A stretch of DNA of 64,000 bases from Megaleporinus macrocephalus (GCA_021613375.1 CM038704.1:7903591-7967590), one strand, 5' to 3'; positions 24,841-35,230 are shown, counted from the first letter of the stretch. Numbers and translations are program-made. The notes: generated from the letters alone by a model not told the origin.

Positions 24841-25743
24841 CATTAAAGATTAAGTAAAAAAAAAAGTATAGAATTATAAACACTGCTGATTAGAGCCCTT
24901 CTGGTGTGGCCTGATATTTTGAGTAAGCGTGATTGATAGGCTCCAGTCAAAAGCTGCTACCGCACTGAAGCTAAGTAGAACAACGTAAGAGAAGCAGATA
25001 AATCAGTGAAGTGTGCTCGACATGTACATCCTTCAGCTTTTATATAAAACCACCTTAGAACATTTCCGTTAAAGCTGTGTGGGAGGCACAAACATTTTTA
25101 GTTAACGACTGGAGACTGCGCTGCCTGTGCAGGTACTAGCCAAGATTAGAACCAGCCAGTTTGCACTGACACAAGAGAATGTTGGCAAAATCCATCACCG
25201 TTGTTATTTATAGGGCATACTTTATATACTGTGCGCTTACAAGAGCGCAATCAACACAGTCTCAACTGAGGAGCTTCCATTGGTGTTATTTGGCTATCCA
25301 TGAAAGTTAGAGTATATTTTAGGTATCTTTTATTATGTTGGGTATATTTTTATTTTCTTTATTAGGGTTGTGCAGAATTAATTTTACCTGGCTTGCACAT
25401 CACTATATTCAAAATAAACCCATGTGACAGCATGTTTCTTTGTAGCAACCAGTTATGAGCATTGCCATCAAAAACAAGCTTTTTTAATAGGTTATCGTTA
25501 AAGAGTAGTAATAACAATGATGATATAAATAATAACTAATGCAGCTGTCCTGAAGCTTTTTACTGTTTTAAGGGCTTGCTGAGGAGGTAAAGTTTGATTT
25601 GGAACGTTAGAAGTGGCTTGTGTAGAGTTTGTCACGCTAGCCAGCTCCAGCGTTGTGACGACTACCATGATGTTTGGTGCCATTATTGGCTGGGATGCAG
25701 AAGAGGCTAGTTTCCTCCAGCTTCCACTCTTCCAAGGAAGTTC

Positions 25744-26220
25744 AGCAGCTATTGTCACTCACTCGTATGTTTGGGAAACAGCTGGTGTTGAAGTATTCTG
25801 CTGATGGAGTGTGCAGTAACAGACGTCTGGCCTTAAATGAATATCTGAAGTTGGTGCAAAGTATTCGATGCTGTCAGTCATGTTTTCCAGCCTTTTTGTG
25901 GTGACTTGTTTGTCGCAGCTTTTATATATTGAGTCAGGTTTAAATCTAAAAATAAAACTGCCAGGTTGAAGCAGTGGGCACTGTTCCTTCAGAATGAGTT
26001 TCCTTTTTTCTTTTTTCTGCAGTTATAGTCTCAACAAATGGGTTTATAAAGAGCTCACGGCATCTGTTTAATAATGTATTTATATGTCCGAGTGATTGGA
26101 TATCGTGACAGTGGGAGATTGTGTAGGAAGGATCAAATCGCTATATCACGCAAGCCTGTTCTCAATGTTACCTTGACAAGCCAACATGTTACACATTCCA
26201 CACTGTGCAGAAAATAATTC
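25744..26220 (+). repeat. Tandem duplicate block, copy 1 (high identity)
   Basis: These 477 bp align without visible gaps to 27516-27992 with fewer than about ten substitutions (offset 1772 bp). The shared frame ending KLVQSIRCCQSCFPAFLW is conserved only because the DNA is; no family is recognised. Confidence 0.85.
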
Positions 26221-27470
26221 CTTATCATATATTTATTAATGTTCATTATCTTATCTGCTGGTAAAACCCAGAGTGTCTGAAAGACGTCCTGTTGCCTTTG
26301 ATTTATTTATTTTGAAATGAAAATATTCAACTCACATACTTCCTTTATGGTACTGAATTGGTTTAATGAATAGAAATGTTATTATTCAGTCTGACTAATA
26401 ATGATACAGAGATTCTGTCTTGAAACACACTTCACAGCGGCATTTAAAAAAAGTCAAGAGTGTCTGACCATAATCAAACTGTATTGTTTGTTTTTATCTA
26501 AGTTAAGCAAATGATGTCCACAGGTTAACAAGTCCCTGTGCCTACAGCAGAGAGCAAAAGTTAAAAGAAGAAAAATAAGCTGTTTGTTGTACAGTGGCGG
26601 ACATGCTTTTAAAATGAGTTGTCTTTTAAAAAGCTACAGCTTTAAGGCGCTTGTTTTACAGTTTCGTATCGGCTTTCACTTTGTAATTTAATGCTTCTTC
26701 AAAAATACACAGATTTCATTTTTAAATGCGTTTCTTTTGAGTAAAATTGTTTAAACATAATTACCTTTATGACGATGACTGCTCCTCATCTAATGTTAAA
26801 TTCTTAATTTTCTTATCTGCTGGTTTAACACAGCGTGGCCGAAACATATTCCATTGCATTTGAGTTATTTGTTTTTGAATGAAAATATTCAAACAATGTA
26901 TTTTCGTCATGGTTCTGAATTGGTTGAGTAAAAGGAAATGTTTTTATTCAGTCTGACTAACTAATAATGATAGAGAGATTCTGTCTAGGAACATTCTCAC
27001 AGTGGTTGCCATTAAGAATGTATAGCGTGCCTAACCATGAGCAGACTGTTTTGTTTGGTTTTTATCTAAGCTGTCACTTTGTAATTTAATGCTTCTCCAA
27101 AAATATGCAGACTTAATTTTTTAGTATGTTTCTTTCGAGTAAAAGTACAAACATGATCTCTCCAGTTTCAGCTTTGGTGTAGTGTGATAAGGTTTTATGT
27201 GCTCATCCATAGTAAAAACTAATTGTGTGTAATCTAATAAGTGAAAATAGCATGATGTTTAGGGCTGTAACGATACACTGGGTTCATGATTCGATATTTT
27301 AAAATATTTTGAACAAAAGAAAGTTAGAATGTAATTAGATTTTGCATGTCTTCCTAGTTTCACTAGAGCTGGAGTGCAGGAGGGTGTGCTAGAGCGAGGT
27401 GTTCATAGGTGCTGATTGTTTACAAATGTTGGTGTTTAACCAGTGTAGTTGCATTAGATGGCAATGTTAT
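26221..27470 (+). repeat. Older part of the duplicated block, unit 1
   Basis: It resembles 27993-28890 at lower identity. It also contains an internal repeat: TATCTGCTGGTAAAACCCAG, TCAGTCTGACTAATAATGAT and CACTTTGTAATTTAATGCTT (26240-26700) recur at about 26812-27110. A hAT-like GGGCTGTAACGATACAC lies at 27263. Confidence 0.65.
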
Positions 27471-27515
27471 TAAATTGTCTGTTCTCCATGATTGTGTTCT
27501 GGCTCCTTGTAGAAC

Positions 27516-27992
27516 AGCAGATATTGTCACTCACTCGTGTCTTTGGGAAACAGCTGGTGTTGAAGTATTCTGCTGATGGAGTGTGCAGTAACAGACGTCT
27601 GGCCTTAAATGAATATCTGAAGTTGGTGCAAAGTATTCGGTGCTGTCAGTCATGTTTTCCAGCCTTTTTGTGGTGACTTGTTTGTCGCAGCTTTTATATA
27701 TTGAGTCAGGTTTAAATCTAAAAATAAAACTGCCAGGTTGGAGCAGTGGGCACTGTTCCTTCAGAATGAGTTTCCTTTTTTCTTTTTTCTGCAGTTATGG
27801 TCTCAACAAATGGGTTTATAAAGAGCTCACGGCATCTGTTTAATAATGTATTTATATGTTCGAGTGATTGGATATCGTGACAGTGGGAGATTGTGTAGGA
27901 AGGATCAAATCGCTATATCACGCAAGCCTGTTCTCAATGTTACCTTGACAAGCCAACATGTTACACATTCCACACTGTGCAGAAAATAATTC
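27516..27992 (+). repeat. Tandem duplicate block, copy 2 (high identity)
   Basis: Partner of 25744-26220. Identity drops sharply after AGAAAATAATTC, where this copy has an extra ~25-bp segment, AACGTACG-free and not present in copy 1. Confidence 0.8.
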
Positions 27993-28890
27993 ACCTGGTG
28001 TAGAAGACGACGTCCTCCCCCTTATCTAATATTCATTAATGTTCTTCATTATCTTATCTGCTGGTTAAACCCAGAGTGCCTGAAAGACGTCCTGTTGCCT
28101 TTGATTTATTTATTTTGGAATGAAAATATTCAACTCACGTCCTTCATTTATGGTTCTGAATTGGTTTAGTAAAAGGAAATGTTATTATTTAGTGTGACTA
28201 ATAATGATAAAGAGATTCTGTCTAGAAACACACTTCACAGTGGTCGCTATTTAGAATGTAAAAAGTGTCTAATGAGAATCAGACTGTATTGTTTGTTTTT
28301 ATCTAAGATAAATAAGAATGGAAAAAGGGTATGACCATAATCAGACTATATTGTTGTTGTTTTTTTCTAAGATAAACAAATGATGTCCACAGGTTTACAA
28401 GTCCCTGTCCCTGCAACGGAGAGCAGAAGCTAAAAGAAGCTGTTTAAGCTGTTTGTCGTACAGTGGCGGACGTGCCTTTACAACAGCCACAGCTTTAAGT
28501 CACTCGCTCACAGTTTCACATCGGCTGTCACTTTGTAATTTAATGCTTCTCCAGTGATGTACAGATTGAATGTTTAAGCTTTGGTGTAGTGTGATGAGGT
28601 TTTATGTGCTCATCCATAGTTGTGTGTCATCACACTTTCAACAAAATAGCTTCATGTGTAGGGTTGTAACGATACTCTCAGCCTTAGATTTATGATATAG
28701 GCCCCCTGATTTTTTTTTTCTTTTGTTCAAAATATTTAGGAATATTGAAAGTTATGAATGTAAACATGCTTCCTAGTTTCACTAGAGAGGAGTCATCTCT
28801 AGGAGAGCTAGAGTGAGGTGTTGATTGGTGCTGATTGTTTACAACTTGTGGTGTTTAACCAATGTAGTTGCATTATATGGCATGACTACT
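27993..28890 (+). repeat. Older part of the duplicated block, unit 2
   Basis: Blocks TATCTGCTGGTTAAACCCAG, TTTGGTGTAGTGTGATGAGG, TGTGCTCATCCATAGT and TTTAACCAATGTAGTTGCAT parallel unit 1 in the same order with many changes. Confidence 0.65.
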
Positions 28891-28919
28891 GTACATCTTT
28901 CAGATAAGCTAGCTTAATA

Positions 28920-29345
28920 GTTCAATTACGCTTCCTAGGTAAGTGTCTCTGACTTACGCAGAGTTTCGTTAAAGCTGTGTGGGAGGCACAAACATTTTGA
29001 GTAATTTTAAGAATGTCTGAACTTAAGAAGTACTTGACATTAAGATTGATTTGCGAAACACAGTTCATGTTAGCTATGGAGCGATCTTTAACGGCTGGTT
29101 TCTTACAAAGTCTCCAAACTGCCGTCTTCTGAGCAACGCCAGTCTTTTCAGATCCAGGCCAGCTCCACACGAGTGAAGATAATCCTCGCCTAGGAGTTAA
29201 ATCTAAGGCAGTAGACTGAGAGGCTGGCGGTGTCTGAGTTTCTTCCCCTGGTGCAGTGTGTTCACTCATTTTCAGCTTTAGGTGTGTTGTTTAGGCAGCT
29301 ATGCTTGCTGTAGCCTATGCCAGCACACAGTATGTGCACTCTAAA
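28920..29345 (-). pseudogene. hAT/ZBED-type transposase N-terminus with broken BED finger
   Basis: The minus-strand frame from a Met at 29269 reads MSEHTAPGEE, then SLVWSWPGSEKTGVAQKTAV, WRLCKKPAVKDRSIANMN. The layout S.VW.WFGF...D..QK...C..CKK.V..K...T.NL is that of a BED zinc finger at the start of hAT-type (ZBED-like) transposases. The first Cys is Trp here, and the frame departs from the family after ANMN, so the finger is dead. The minus-strand 5' flank (GCTGCCTAAAC, GGCATAGGCTA) recurs inverted at 30600-30645. Confidence 0.6.
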
Positions 29346-30058
29346 TATGCTCAGCTCAGTTTACAATGAAATAAGAGAATATTGGCAAAATCCAGTCTGC
29401 CAAATGACGCTATCACAATTTCGCAATGCTTTGTTACACCTATGAAGTAATGTGTGGCATGCGTTTCATTTTTCATCCCTGCTTTTATGAGTCTTGTACA
29501 AGTTGTCCAAAGTAACGTACAAATTGACTGGTTCTGCTAGCCAACTCCTCTTTATACAGCCTGTTCATAAGCTGTCAGATCTGTAGAGTTATATCTCTAG
29601 TGTTTGTGCAGTGATAGTCTGAACACAGTGTCAACACAATTCTTAATTTGTGTGAGTGTAAGCATTCTTCCTGATTAGAGTGTAAAGCTGAGCATTAGTA
29701 TGAAAATGTTGCGTATTAGGTTAATGTTGTGGAAGTAATGTTATTAACACAGTTTCATTAACCCCCATCTGTGGGCTTGGGGCTAATACCACCGTCACAG
29801 GAAGAGTGATACAAAAGCCCTCCAGTGTGCTTAACCAGACGCTAGATAACACTGTGATATCTTTGTTTATGTAGCACTTGGATTGCTTTTCAAGTGCTTT
29901 ACACAGGACGATAAGTGAAACACTGAAAGTGCAAGTACTGTGTTCTACATTAAGTAACAGAGCAATTATTAACTGCAGGAGGGAAAAAAAACAATGACCT
30001 GGGCATTAGGGGTCTAAGAACAAATTGCTCGCTCACAGCAAATCAAATATCAATATAG

Positions 30059-30061
<3 letters not shown>

Positions 30062-30139
<78 letters not shown>
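30062..30139. repeat. (TA)n microsatellite, ~39 units
   Basis: Pure TA, ending at TATCGCACACCCCTG, a hAT-MITE-like terminus, with AGGGGTCTAAG about 50 bp to the left. Confidence 0.97.
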
Positions 30140-30141
<2 letters not shown>

Positions 30142-30589
30142 CACACCCCTGTGTTAGACTAATAAAATCATTGCATATAGTGATTTACACACAGCATATT
30201 ACTCCTGTAACTGACCCATCAGTCAAAGTAATGTATGTCACAAGTCTTAAATTTCATGATCGTGACAGCCCTGTAGTTTCCTATTGAACTCTTCAGCTAG
30301 CACTGACTCTGTACCGTGATCAGTCTAGTAGAAAAGTGTGTATTGGTTTTGTAATACAGTCACTAATGGTGTAGGCTGGGTGCCTTTAACAGTGAGTGAA
30401 TAAACACTACGTTAGTAGGAAACTGCAGCAACTTCACTGGCTCAGTTTTGTAATCCAGAGTCCTGGATTGTTGTGTAGCGTTAAAAGAAGTGGTCTATGA
30501 TAAAATCTGAATTGCCAGGTCAAAGATGCGCGAGCTGACGTTATAGAGTACGCTACTGACCGCGCTTTTGTATAGGCTGCTGCGCATGC

Positions 30590-30757
30590 GTATTGAGTGT
30601 GTTCTAGCATAGGCTATAGCTATCATAGCTGCCTAAACCGCATGGAGCTGGTCTGGATCTGAAAAGACTGATGCTGATCCGAAGACGGCAGTTTGCAGAC
30701 TTTAAAGATCGCTCCACAGCTAACCTGTTCCATCATCTCCCAACAAACCACCACACA
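30590..30757 (+). pseudogene. hAT/ZBED-type BED-finger fragment, plus copy
   Basis: Inverted relative to 28920-29345. It translates as WSWSGSEKTDADPKTAVCRL, then (after a frame change and lost codons) DRSTANLFHHLPTNHHTEYE. C..C...T.NL..HL...H...EYE is the second half of a BED finger in hAT transposases. Stops and a frameshift make it inactive. It passes directly into the minisatellite at 30757. Confidence 0.6.
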
Positions 30758-31045
30758 GAGTATGAGCAGAGTATGAGCAGAGTATGAGCAGAGTATGAGC
30801 AGAGTATGAGCAGAGTATGAGCAGAGTATGAGCAGAGTATGAGCAGAGTATGAGCAGAGTATGAGCAGAGTATGAGCAGAGTACGAGGAGAGTACGAGGG
30901 GTATGAAGAGAGTACGAGGGGTATGAGCAGATTACAAGGGGTATGAAGAGAGTATGAGGGGTATGAAGAGAGTATGAGGGGTATGAAGAGAGTACGAGGG
31001 GTATGAAGAGAGTACGAGGGGTATGAAGAGAGTATGAGGAATATG
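30757..31045. repeat. Minisatellite of 11-bp then 20-bp units on a GAGTAYGAG theme
   Basis: About eleven AGAGTATGAGC units (30757-30880) pass into about eight AGAGTACGAGGGGTATGAAG units. The motif GAGTATGAG is what encodes the Glu-Tyr-Glu just after the BED finger, so the array probably grew from that coding DNA. The flank GAAGAGCTAAACCAGCTAAG continues like transposase sequence. The minus-strand frame rich in Ser-Tyr-Pro/His-Thr is a by-product. Confidence 0.85.
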
Positions 31046-31109
31046 AAGAGCTAAACCAGCTAAGGTGTCTGGCAAAGCACACTCGTGGCAAACTTCAGCG
31101 GAGTCATTC

Positions 31110-31207
31110 ACTAAAGAAGGTTCCTTCACCCGATGAAGCTGGGATTGGCTCCAGCCCCCTGTGACCACGACTCGCGGGATAAAGCGGAAGATAATGGATA
31201 GATAGAT
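31110..31207 (+). mobile_element. LINE-type 3' tail with GATA-rich end
   Basis: GGGATTGGCTCCAGCCCCCT, GTGACCACGACTCGCGGGAT and AAAGCGGAAGATAATGGATA then GATAGATA. This is a tail common among fish non-LTR elements, truncated at its 5' side into the preceding transposon remnant. Confidence 0.6.
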
Positions 31208-31823
31208 ATTAATAGCCTTTAAGTCCAAGCTAGTGAAATAAAATACTTTTACAAAACATTTTTAAATAATTCAGAATATTGTTTATTATCGTTATTAACA
31301 CAGTTACAGAAAATATCAAGATATAATTTTTTTGTCAGAATCGCGCAACCCTAGTTGGAGGTCATTAAAATGTTCCACTTGGACATCGTGGCTCTTTTCT
31401 TTCTACTTAAAAAGATTACATATGTGATCCTGCTTTAGTGTTAAACTAACAGGCAGTGCACTATGTATAGAGATGCAGCTGCACAGGCCCGTTCCTTTCA
31501 GGTGGTATTTTTGTGAACGAGCATGCAGGTGGGCATGTACTTGTAATGGATTTGTATGGAGGAAAATGAGACTTTCTCTTTTACCATTATGGTAAAAAAT
31601 AGAACTCTGCCTGGAATGATTCTAGTGCCTTTTTCAAGTAGGCTCAGGCTGTAGTTCAGTAGTTTTACGTTCTGGATATAAACCGGATACCCAGATTTAG
31701 TTTTTTTGGTGGGCAGAGCAGAAGATGTGTTTTTATTACTACATTCCTGAGGCTCAGTCAAAGTGGGAATTCGTTTAGTAGGCTTTAACGATACATTCAG
31801 ATTCAAATTATGACTATAATAAA

Positions 31824-32037
31824 GCTTATAACAGAGCTTTGCAGAGATTTTAGATTTTCAGTTGTTGTCTTAGCGGATTAGTGTTTATTTTTACTTTTCA
31901 CTCTGCTGATTTGGCGCTCTCTGGAGAAGAGAACTGGTTGGTTCTAAGTGACAAGGTGTCCCTGGTGGTCAGTCCTCCAACAGTATTGGGCAGGACAGGT
32001 GGGCTGTTATTACCTCAGAAAGAAAAAAGAGACAGAG
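31824..32037 (+). repeat. 214-bp direct repeat, copy upstream of two exons
   Basis: Runs from GCTTATAACAGAGCTTTGCA to AGAGACAGAG and aligns to 35017-35230 with no gaps and three substitutions. Its right half belongs to the composite repeat at 17083-17190; only about one 33-bp unit follows. Confidence 0.92.
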
Positions 32038-32164
32038 TCAGGTCTGGTTTGGGTTCGTGCATAGTACACAGCTTGCAAACAACACTGGCACTGGGAGACT
32101 AATAAAAATAATAAAGCTCTTATTCGTCTTGAGCACCCCTAAGGGGGTCTGTGTAAAAATGTGC

Positions 32165-32600
32165 TTCCTATCACTGTATAAAAGATATGCTGTGCTTCAT
32201 TTATTGTTGAGCTCATTCATTGTACAGAGTACTGATTGGTTAGCTGCTATTGTCCTTGTTGGTAATAGTAACGTCAGTTTATAAAGTTCAGTACATAAAA
32301 GTGGAGCGTTCTTTGAACTACTGTTTTTCTTATCACTGTGTAAAAGATGCAATGCTTCATTTATTGTTGATTGCATCTTAAATGAGCTCATTTGCTGTAT
32401 AAAGTACAGATCAGTTAGCTGCTTTCGTCCTTGTTGGCAAAAAAAAACGTTTTTAACAGCGTTCAGTGTGTAAAAGTTGAGCTTTCTGTGAGCTAATGTT
32501 TTTTCCCATCACTGTATAGACAATGCAGTGCTTCTGTTCATTTTTGGATGCATCTGAAATAAGCTAATTTGCTGTATAGAGTACTGATCAGTAGCTGCTG
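32165..32600 (+). repeat. Three tandem ~165-170 bp units
   Basis: Each unit opens with TATCACTGTRTAAAAGATRC or a close form (about 32168, 32330, 32507). It then has a GCTTCATTTATTGTTG-like block, GAGCTCATTYGCTGTA, GATYRGTTAGCTGCT and GTCCTTGTTGG. They are imperfect and have no coding signal. Confidence 0.8.
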
Positions 32601-33072
32601 TTGTTATTTGTTTTATTAAGGTGATGATAGAACTGTGACAAGCTTGTATTCCTGTTCATGTGTTTTCTTCTTCAATAGAAGTTAAAATGGGTGCAGGCAA
32701 CAGTTTTAAGCCACAATGATTTTTTTAAAACCATGTTTAAAATTATTTTGATCCTCCTTTAAAGCCACGTCACCAGAAGATGGGCAAACGATGGTCACTG
32801 TCACACTAAGAACAGTTTCTAAACTAGTTTTGATACCCTTTTCATTATGTTCAGATTTCTTGGTTTAGATTTCTTAGACTAACTGAAGTGGGCAAAAACA
32901 CCTTTGACTAGAGCTACCCAAAATCATCATCATCCATTGGTTACAAATCCAAAACAAAATATAAACGAAGAAATGAATTGTTAGGTGCAGCCCTACCTTT
33001 CACAATATTAATTTACATTAAAGACAGTAATGTGTTTTCTTTCTCCTGTAAAGTTACCAATTCTGGGACTGT

Positions 33073-33092
33073 ATGATGATGATGATGATGAT
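33073..33092. repeat. (GAT)n microsatellite
   Basis: Six to seven GAT units. Confidence 0.9.
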
Positions 33093-33293
33093 CTCCAGTA
33101 CAACACACCCACACACCTATCATGGAGAGAAAACCACAGCTAGGTCAGAGACTCTCCCTGATGGAGAGTTTTGACTCACTGACACAGCAAAATCTGGAAG
33201 GCGAGCGAGATCTGATTTCGCATTCACACTGACTTGTGCAGTTTGCCATGTGACTCAGCTCACTCAGACCTGTGTGTATATATTACAGGACTT

Positions 33294-33315
33294 TTATTAT
33301 TATTATTATTATTAT
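33294..33315. repeat. (TTA)n microsatellite
   Basis: Seven TTA units, 120 bp upstream of the first exon. Confidence 0.9.
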
Positions 33316-33433
33316 CATGATTTTCTCTCAAGCTTTCTCTTACAGACTCACTGTCAGCTGAAAATGGGGAATTTGTGTAATTAAGGCGAATCTAATGGCT
33401 ATTTTGTCTGTTTGCTTTGTTTTGTGTTGTCAG

Positions 33434-33518
33434 GGGCGACAAAAGAGATTGGATCAGCCTTGACCAGAATGTGTATGAGACACAGGAGCATCGAGAACAA
33501 ACTCAAACTCTTCACCAC
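33434..33518 (+). CDS. mtss1: MTSS1/MTSS2-family I-BAR (IMD) exon, first in window
   Basis: Internal exon of 85 nt. It follows a TTGTGTTGTCAG acceptor and ends at donor GTAAGA. The first two bases complete a Gly codon begun in the previous exon (phase 1). The next 27 codons include IGSALTRMCMRHRSIE, a hallmark of the IMD/I-BAR helix bundle of MTSS1 and MTSS2. The last two bases (AC) start a Thr codon finished by the next exon (phase 2). In this family the IMD dimer binds PI(4,5)P2-rich plasma membrane and drives negative curvature, and a C-terminal WH2 motif (outside the window) binds actin. Residues such as ENKLKLFTT differ from both human paralogues as I remember them, so the symbol is the closest family name; a fish mtss1-like or mtss2 co-orthologue is possible. 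The family call is firm, the paralogue is not. By recollection this matches the fourth coding exon of mammalian MTSS1. Confidence 0.93.
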
Positions 33519-33703
33519 GTAAGAGTCTTGCTTGTGATCTGCTGTCTTTGCGTATGATTTGAGAACTGGATCTAAACCTCAGTGTAAAGCTTTATTCTAT
33601 ATTGTTATGAGTGGTGATGAGTGTCCTTTAAGTCGCTCTCTCTCTATATCCTTCTTTCTTTCCTTCTTCATCTGTATCATCGATTTTTATCAATGTGTTG
33701 TAG
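33519..33703 (+). other. mtss1: Short intron, 185 nt
   Basis: GTAAGA donor to TTGTAG acceptor, phase 2. It has a pyrimidine-rich stretch (CTCTCTCTATATCCTTCTTT) upstream of the acceptor and no repeat. It is the only compact intron of the locus in this window. Confidence 0.9.
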
Positions 33704-33795
33704 GGCCCTCATGGATAACCTGATCAGTCCTCTGGAGCTGAAGATTGAAGAGTGGAAGAAAGTGGCCAGTCAGCTGGATAAAGACCACGCCAAAG
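33704..33795 (+). CDS. mtss1: MTSS1/MTSS2-family I-BAR exon, second in window
   Basis: Exon of 92 nt after acceptor TGTTGTAG, ending at donor GTACCA. Its first base completes the split Thr codon; 30 codons follow; its last G starts a Glu codon (phase 1). The peptide contains IEEWKKVASQLDKDHAK. WKK.A.QLDKDHAKEYK is essentially invariant in MTSS1/MTSS2 and lies in the long I-BAR helices that form the dimer. EEWKKV resembles MTSS1 rather than MTSS2 (EDWKKA, from memory), weakly favouring mtss1. It is only 185 nt from the previous exon, the one short intron here. This exon plus the previous one totals 177 nt (59 codons) between two phase-1 introns, so losing both would keep the frame while removing part of the I-BAR core. 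Confidence 0.94.
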
Positions 33796-34377
33796 GTACC
33801 AACTCTATGCCACCTTAATCTGCTTACTGGATGCTAAATGTGCCACACACAAACGCCCTTTATTTACTTCATTACTGCGTTCAGCTCTTTATGTAATTGA
33901 TCAGTAGTGGAGTAATCGCCTTAGTGGACTTTATTCTTGCCAGTAGGCCTTAAATTAACCTCGTTAATAAGCTCTTTGTTACCACACAATGAAAACCTTC
34001 ACTATTTCCTCCATTTGCCTGAGAATTAGGCTCAGAAAACAAAATAAAAGGTTTTAATGTCTCTTTTTTGTGCCTAACCTTCCACACAATTTGGTGATTT
34101 TTCCTGCTGTAACATTCCAGCTTAACCTGGCAATTAACTGGTTAGTTAAGATCTCCAAACTGTGCAGGAATCCAGCTTTCAAGGAAAAGAGTTGCTCATT
34201 GCTGCCAAATCTCGTAATGTTTCTGGACCAGTTAGAACAAAAATACCCCCTTTATCTAGTAGCAAAGAAGAGAGTGCCAGCAGCTGTCAGCTGTTGCTTT
34301 GTCAGTAAAACCCACCATAAGATCAGTGATTAGTCAGAGGTATCAGGATGTAGAGATGTCATGCATAAGTTCATTAT

Positions 34378-34790
34378 ATGGCTAAAAGTATGTGGACACC
34401 TGACTATCCCACCTACATGGGCTTTCATTCCAAAACCATGGGCGTTCATGTTTTTTTTTTTTTGTTTTTTTTTTGATGTAACAGCCCACACTCCTCTGTG
34501 AAAGCTTCCTAGAGTGTGTCTGTGGGAATTGTTGCTGTAGCATTATCATTATCCATTACCGGAACCGAGAGCCTGAACTCTGACAATCAGGCCCACACTA
34601 TTATCCCCCCTCTGCCAAACTTTACTGTGACTTCAAGTGGTCCAACATGTTGTGGCTGAGCTATTGTTACTCCTGGATGATTCCATGTCACAGTGAGGGT
34701 AAATATAGCAGGGCAGACATTTCACAAACTGACTTTTGGCAAAGGTATGGCGGTTTACAGTCAGTGAGCTCTTCTGTACGACACAGTTGT
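34378..34790 (-). mobile_element. Degenerate Tc1-like transposon relic
   Basis: It starts TATGGCTAAAAGTATGTGGACACC, the terminus type of a well-known fish Tc1-like family. Then come GAGTGTGTCTGTGGGAATT, CACTATTATCCCCCCTCTGC, CAAACTTTACTGTGA and CATTTCACAAACTGAC, all in the order expected for a minus-strand transposase. Large internal deletions and stops remove function. Confidence 0.65.
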
Positions 34791-35016
34791 TTACTGCCTC
34801 TACTTGAGTTGAGCTGGTACAATGTGGTGGAAAAGCAGGTGGCAGCACGTCAGCTTTATTTTGTTAGTAAACTTGTGTTTACCTGTATTGGGGAAGAGGT
34901 TGTGATTGTGTGCTCAAACTGCAAAACAAGGATCCATCATTTCTGACCAAATAAATTCATCCAGTCGCCTGACTGCTCAGTCTGAGCTCATTTGTGTAGG
35001 TAATTGGGCAATTTGA

Positions 35017-35230
35017 GCTTATAACAGAGCTTTGCAGAGATTTTAGATTTTCAGTTGTTGTCTTAGCGGATTAGTGTTTATTTTTACTTTTCACTCTGCT
35101 GATTTGGCGCTCTCTGGAGAAGAGAACTGGTTGGTGCTAAGTGACAAGGTGTCCCTGGTGGTCAGTCCTCCAACAGTATTGGGCAGGACAGGTGGGCTGT
35201 TACTACCTCAGAAAGAGAAAAGAGACAGAG
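35017..35230 (+). repeat. 214-bp direct repeat, copy downstream of two exons
   Basis: Partner of 31824-32037 (offset 3193 bp, three substitutions by eye). It leads directly into the 33-bp minisatellite. Confidence 0.92.

Larger units (their letters stand above)
1..33433 (+). other. Intron upstream of the first visible exon (partial)
   Basis: I see no coding exon in this 33-kb stretch. I looked for the preceding MTSS1-family exons (peptides resembling WEDF, LHSQLRTTV, FLDAFQKVADMATNTRG) and found none, so the 5' exons should lie left of the window. The sequence is AT-rich, full of stop codons and studded with the dispersed repeats listed separately. Stretches 1-2680, 3015-4620, 5350-6390, 7080-7980, 9940-11385, 11900-13500, 17300-18300, 19170-20640 and 29350-30060 hold nothing I can name beyond simple repeats. 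It counts as intron only if the upstream exons belong to the same transcript, which the phase-1 acceptor at 33433 requires. Confidence 0.75.

Noticed and set aside
27458..27676. Conserved frame ending KLVQSIRCCQSCFPAFLW in both tandem copies
   Set aside because: Conservation is explained by near-identical DNA; flanking noncoding bases are equally conserved and no domain is recognised.
30720..31091. 123-codon Ser/Tyr/Pro-rich minus-strand frame
   Set aside because: By-product of the 11/20-bp minisatellite on the reverse strand of a transposon remnant.
1..33433. Possible upstream MTSS1-family exons
   Set aside because: No segment with suitable splice sites encodes the conserved first-helix peptides; the exons probably lie outside the window.
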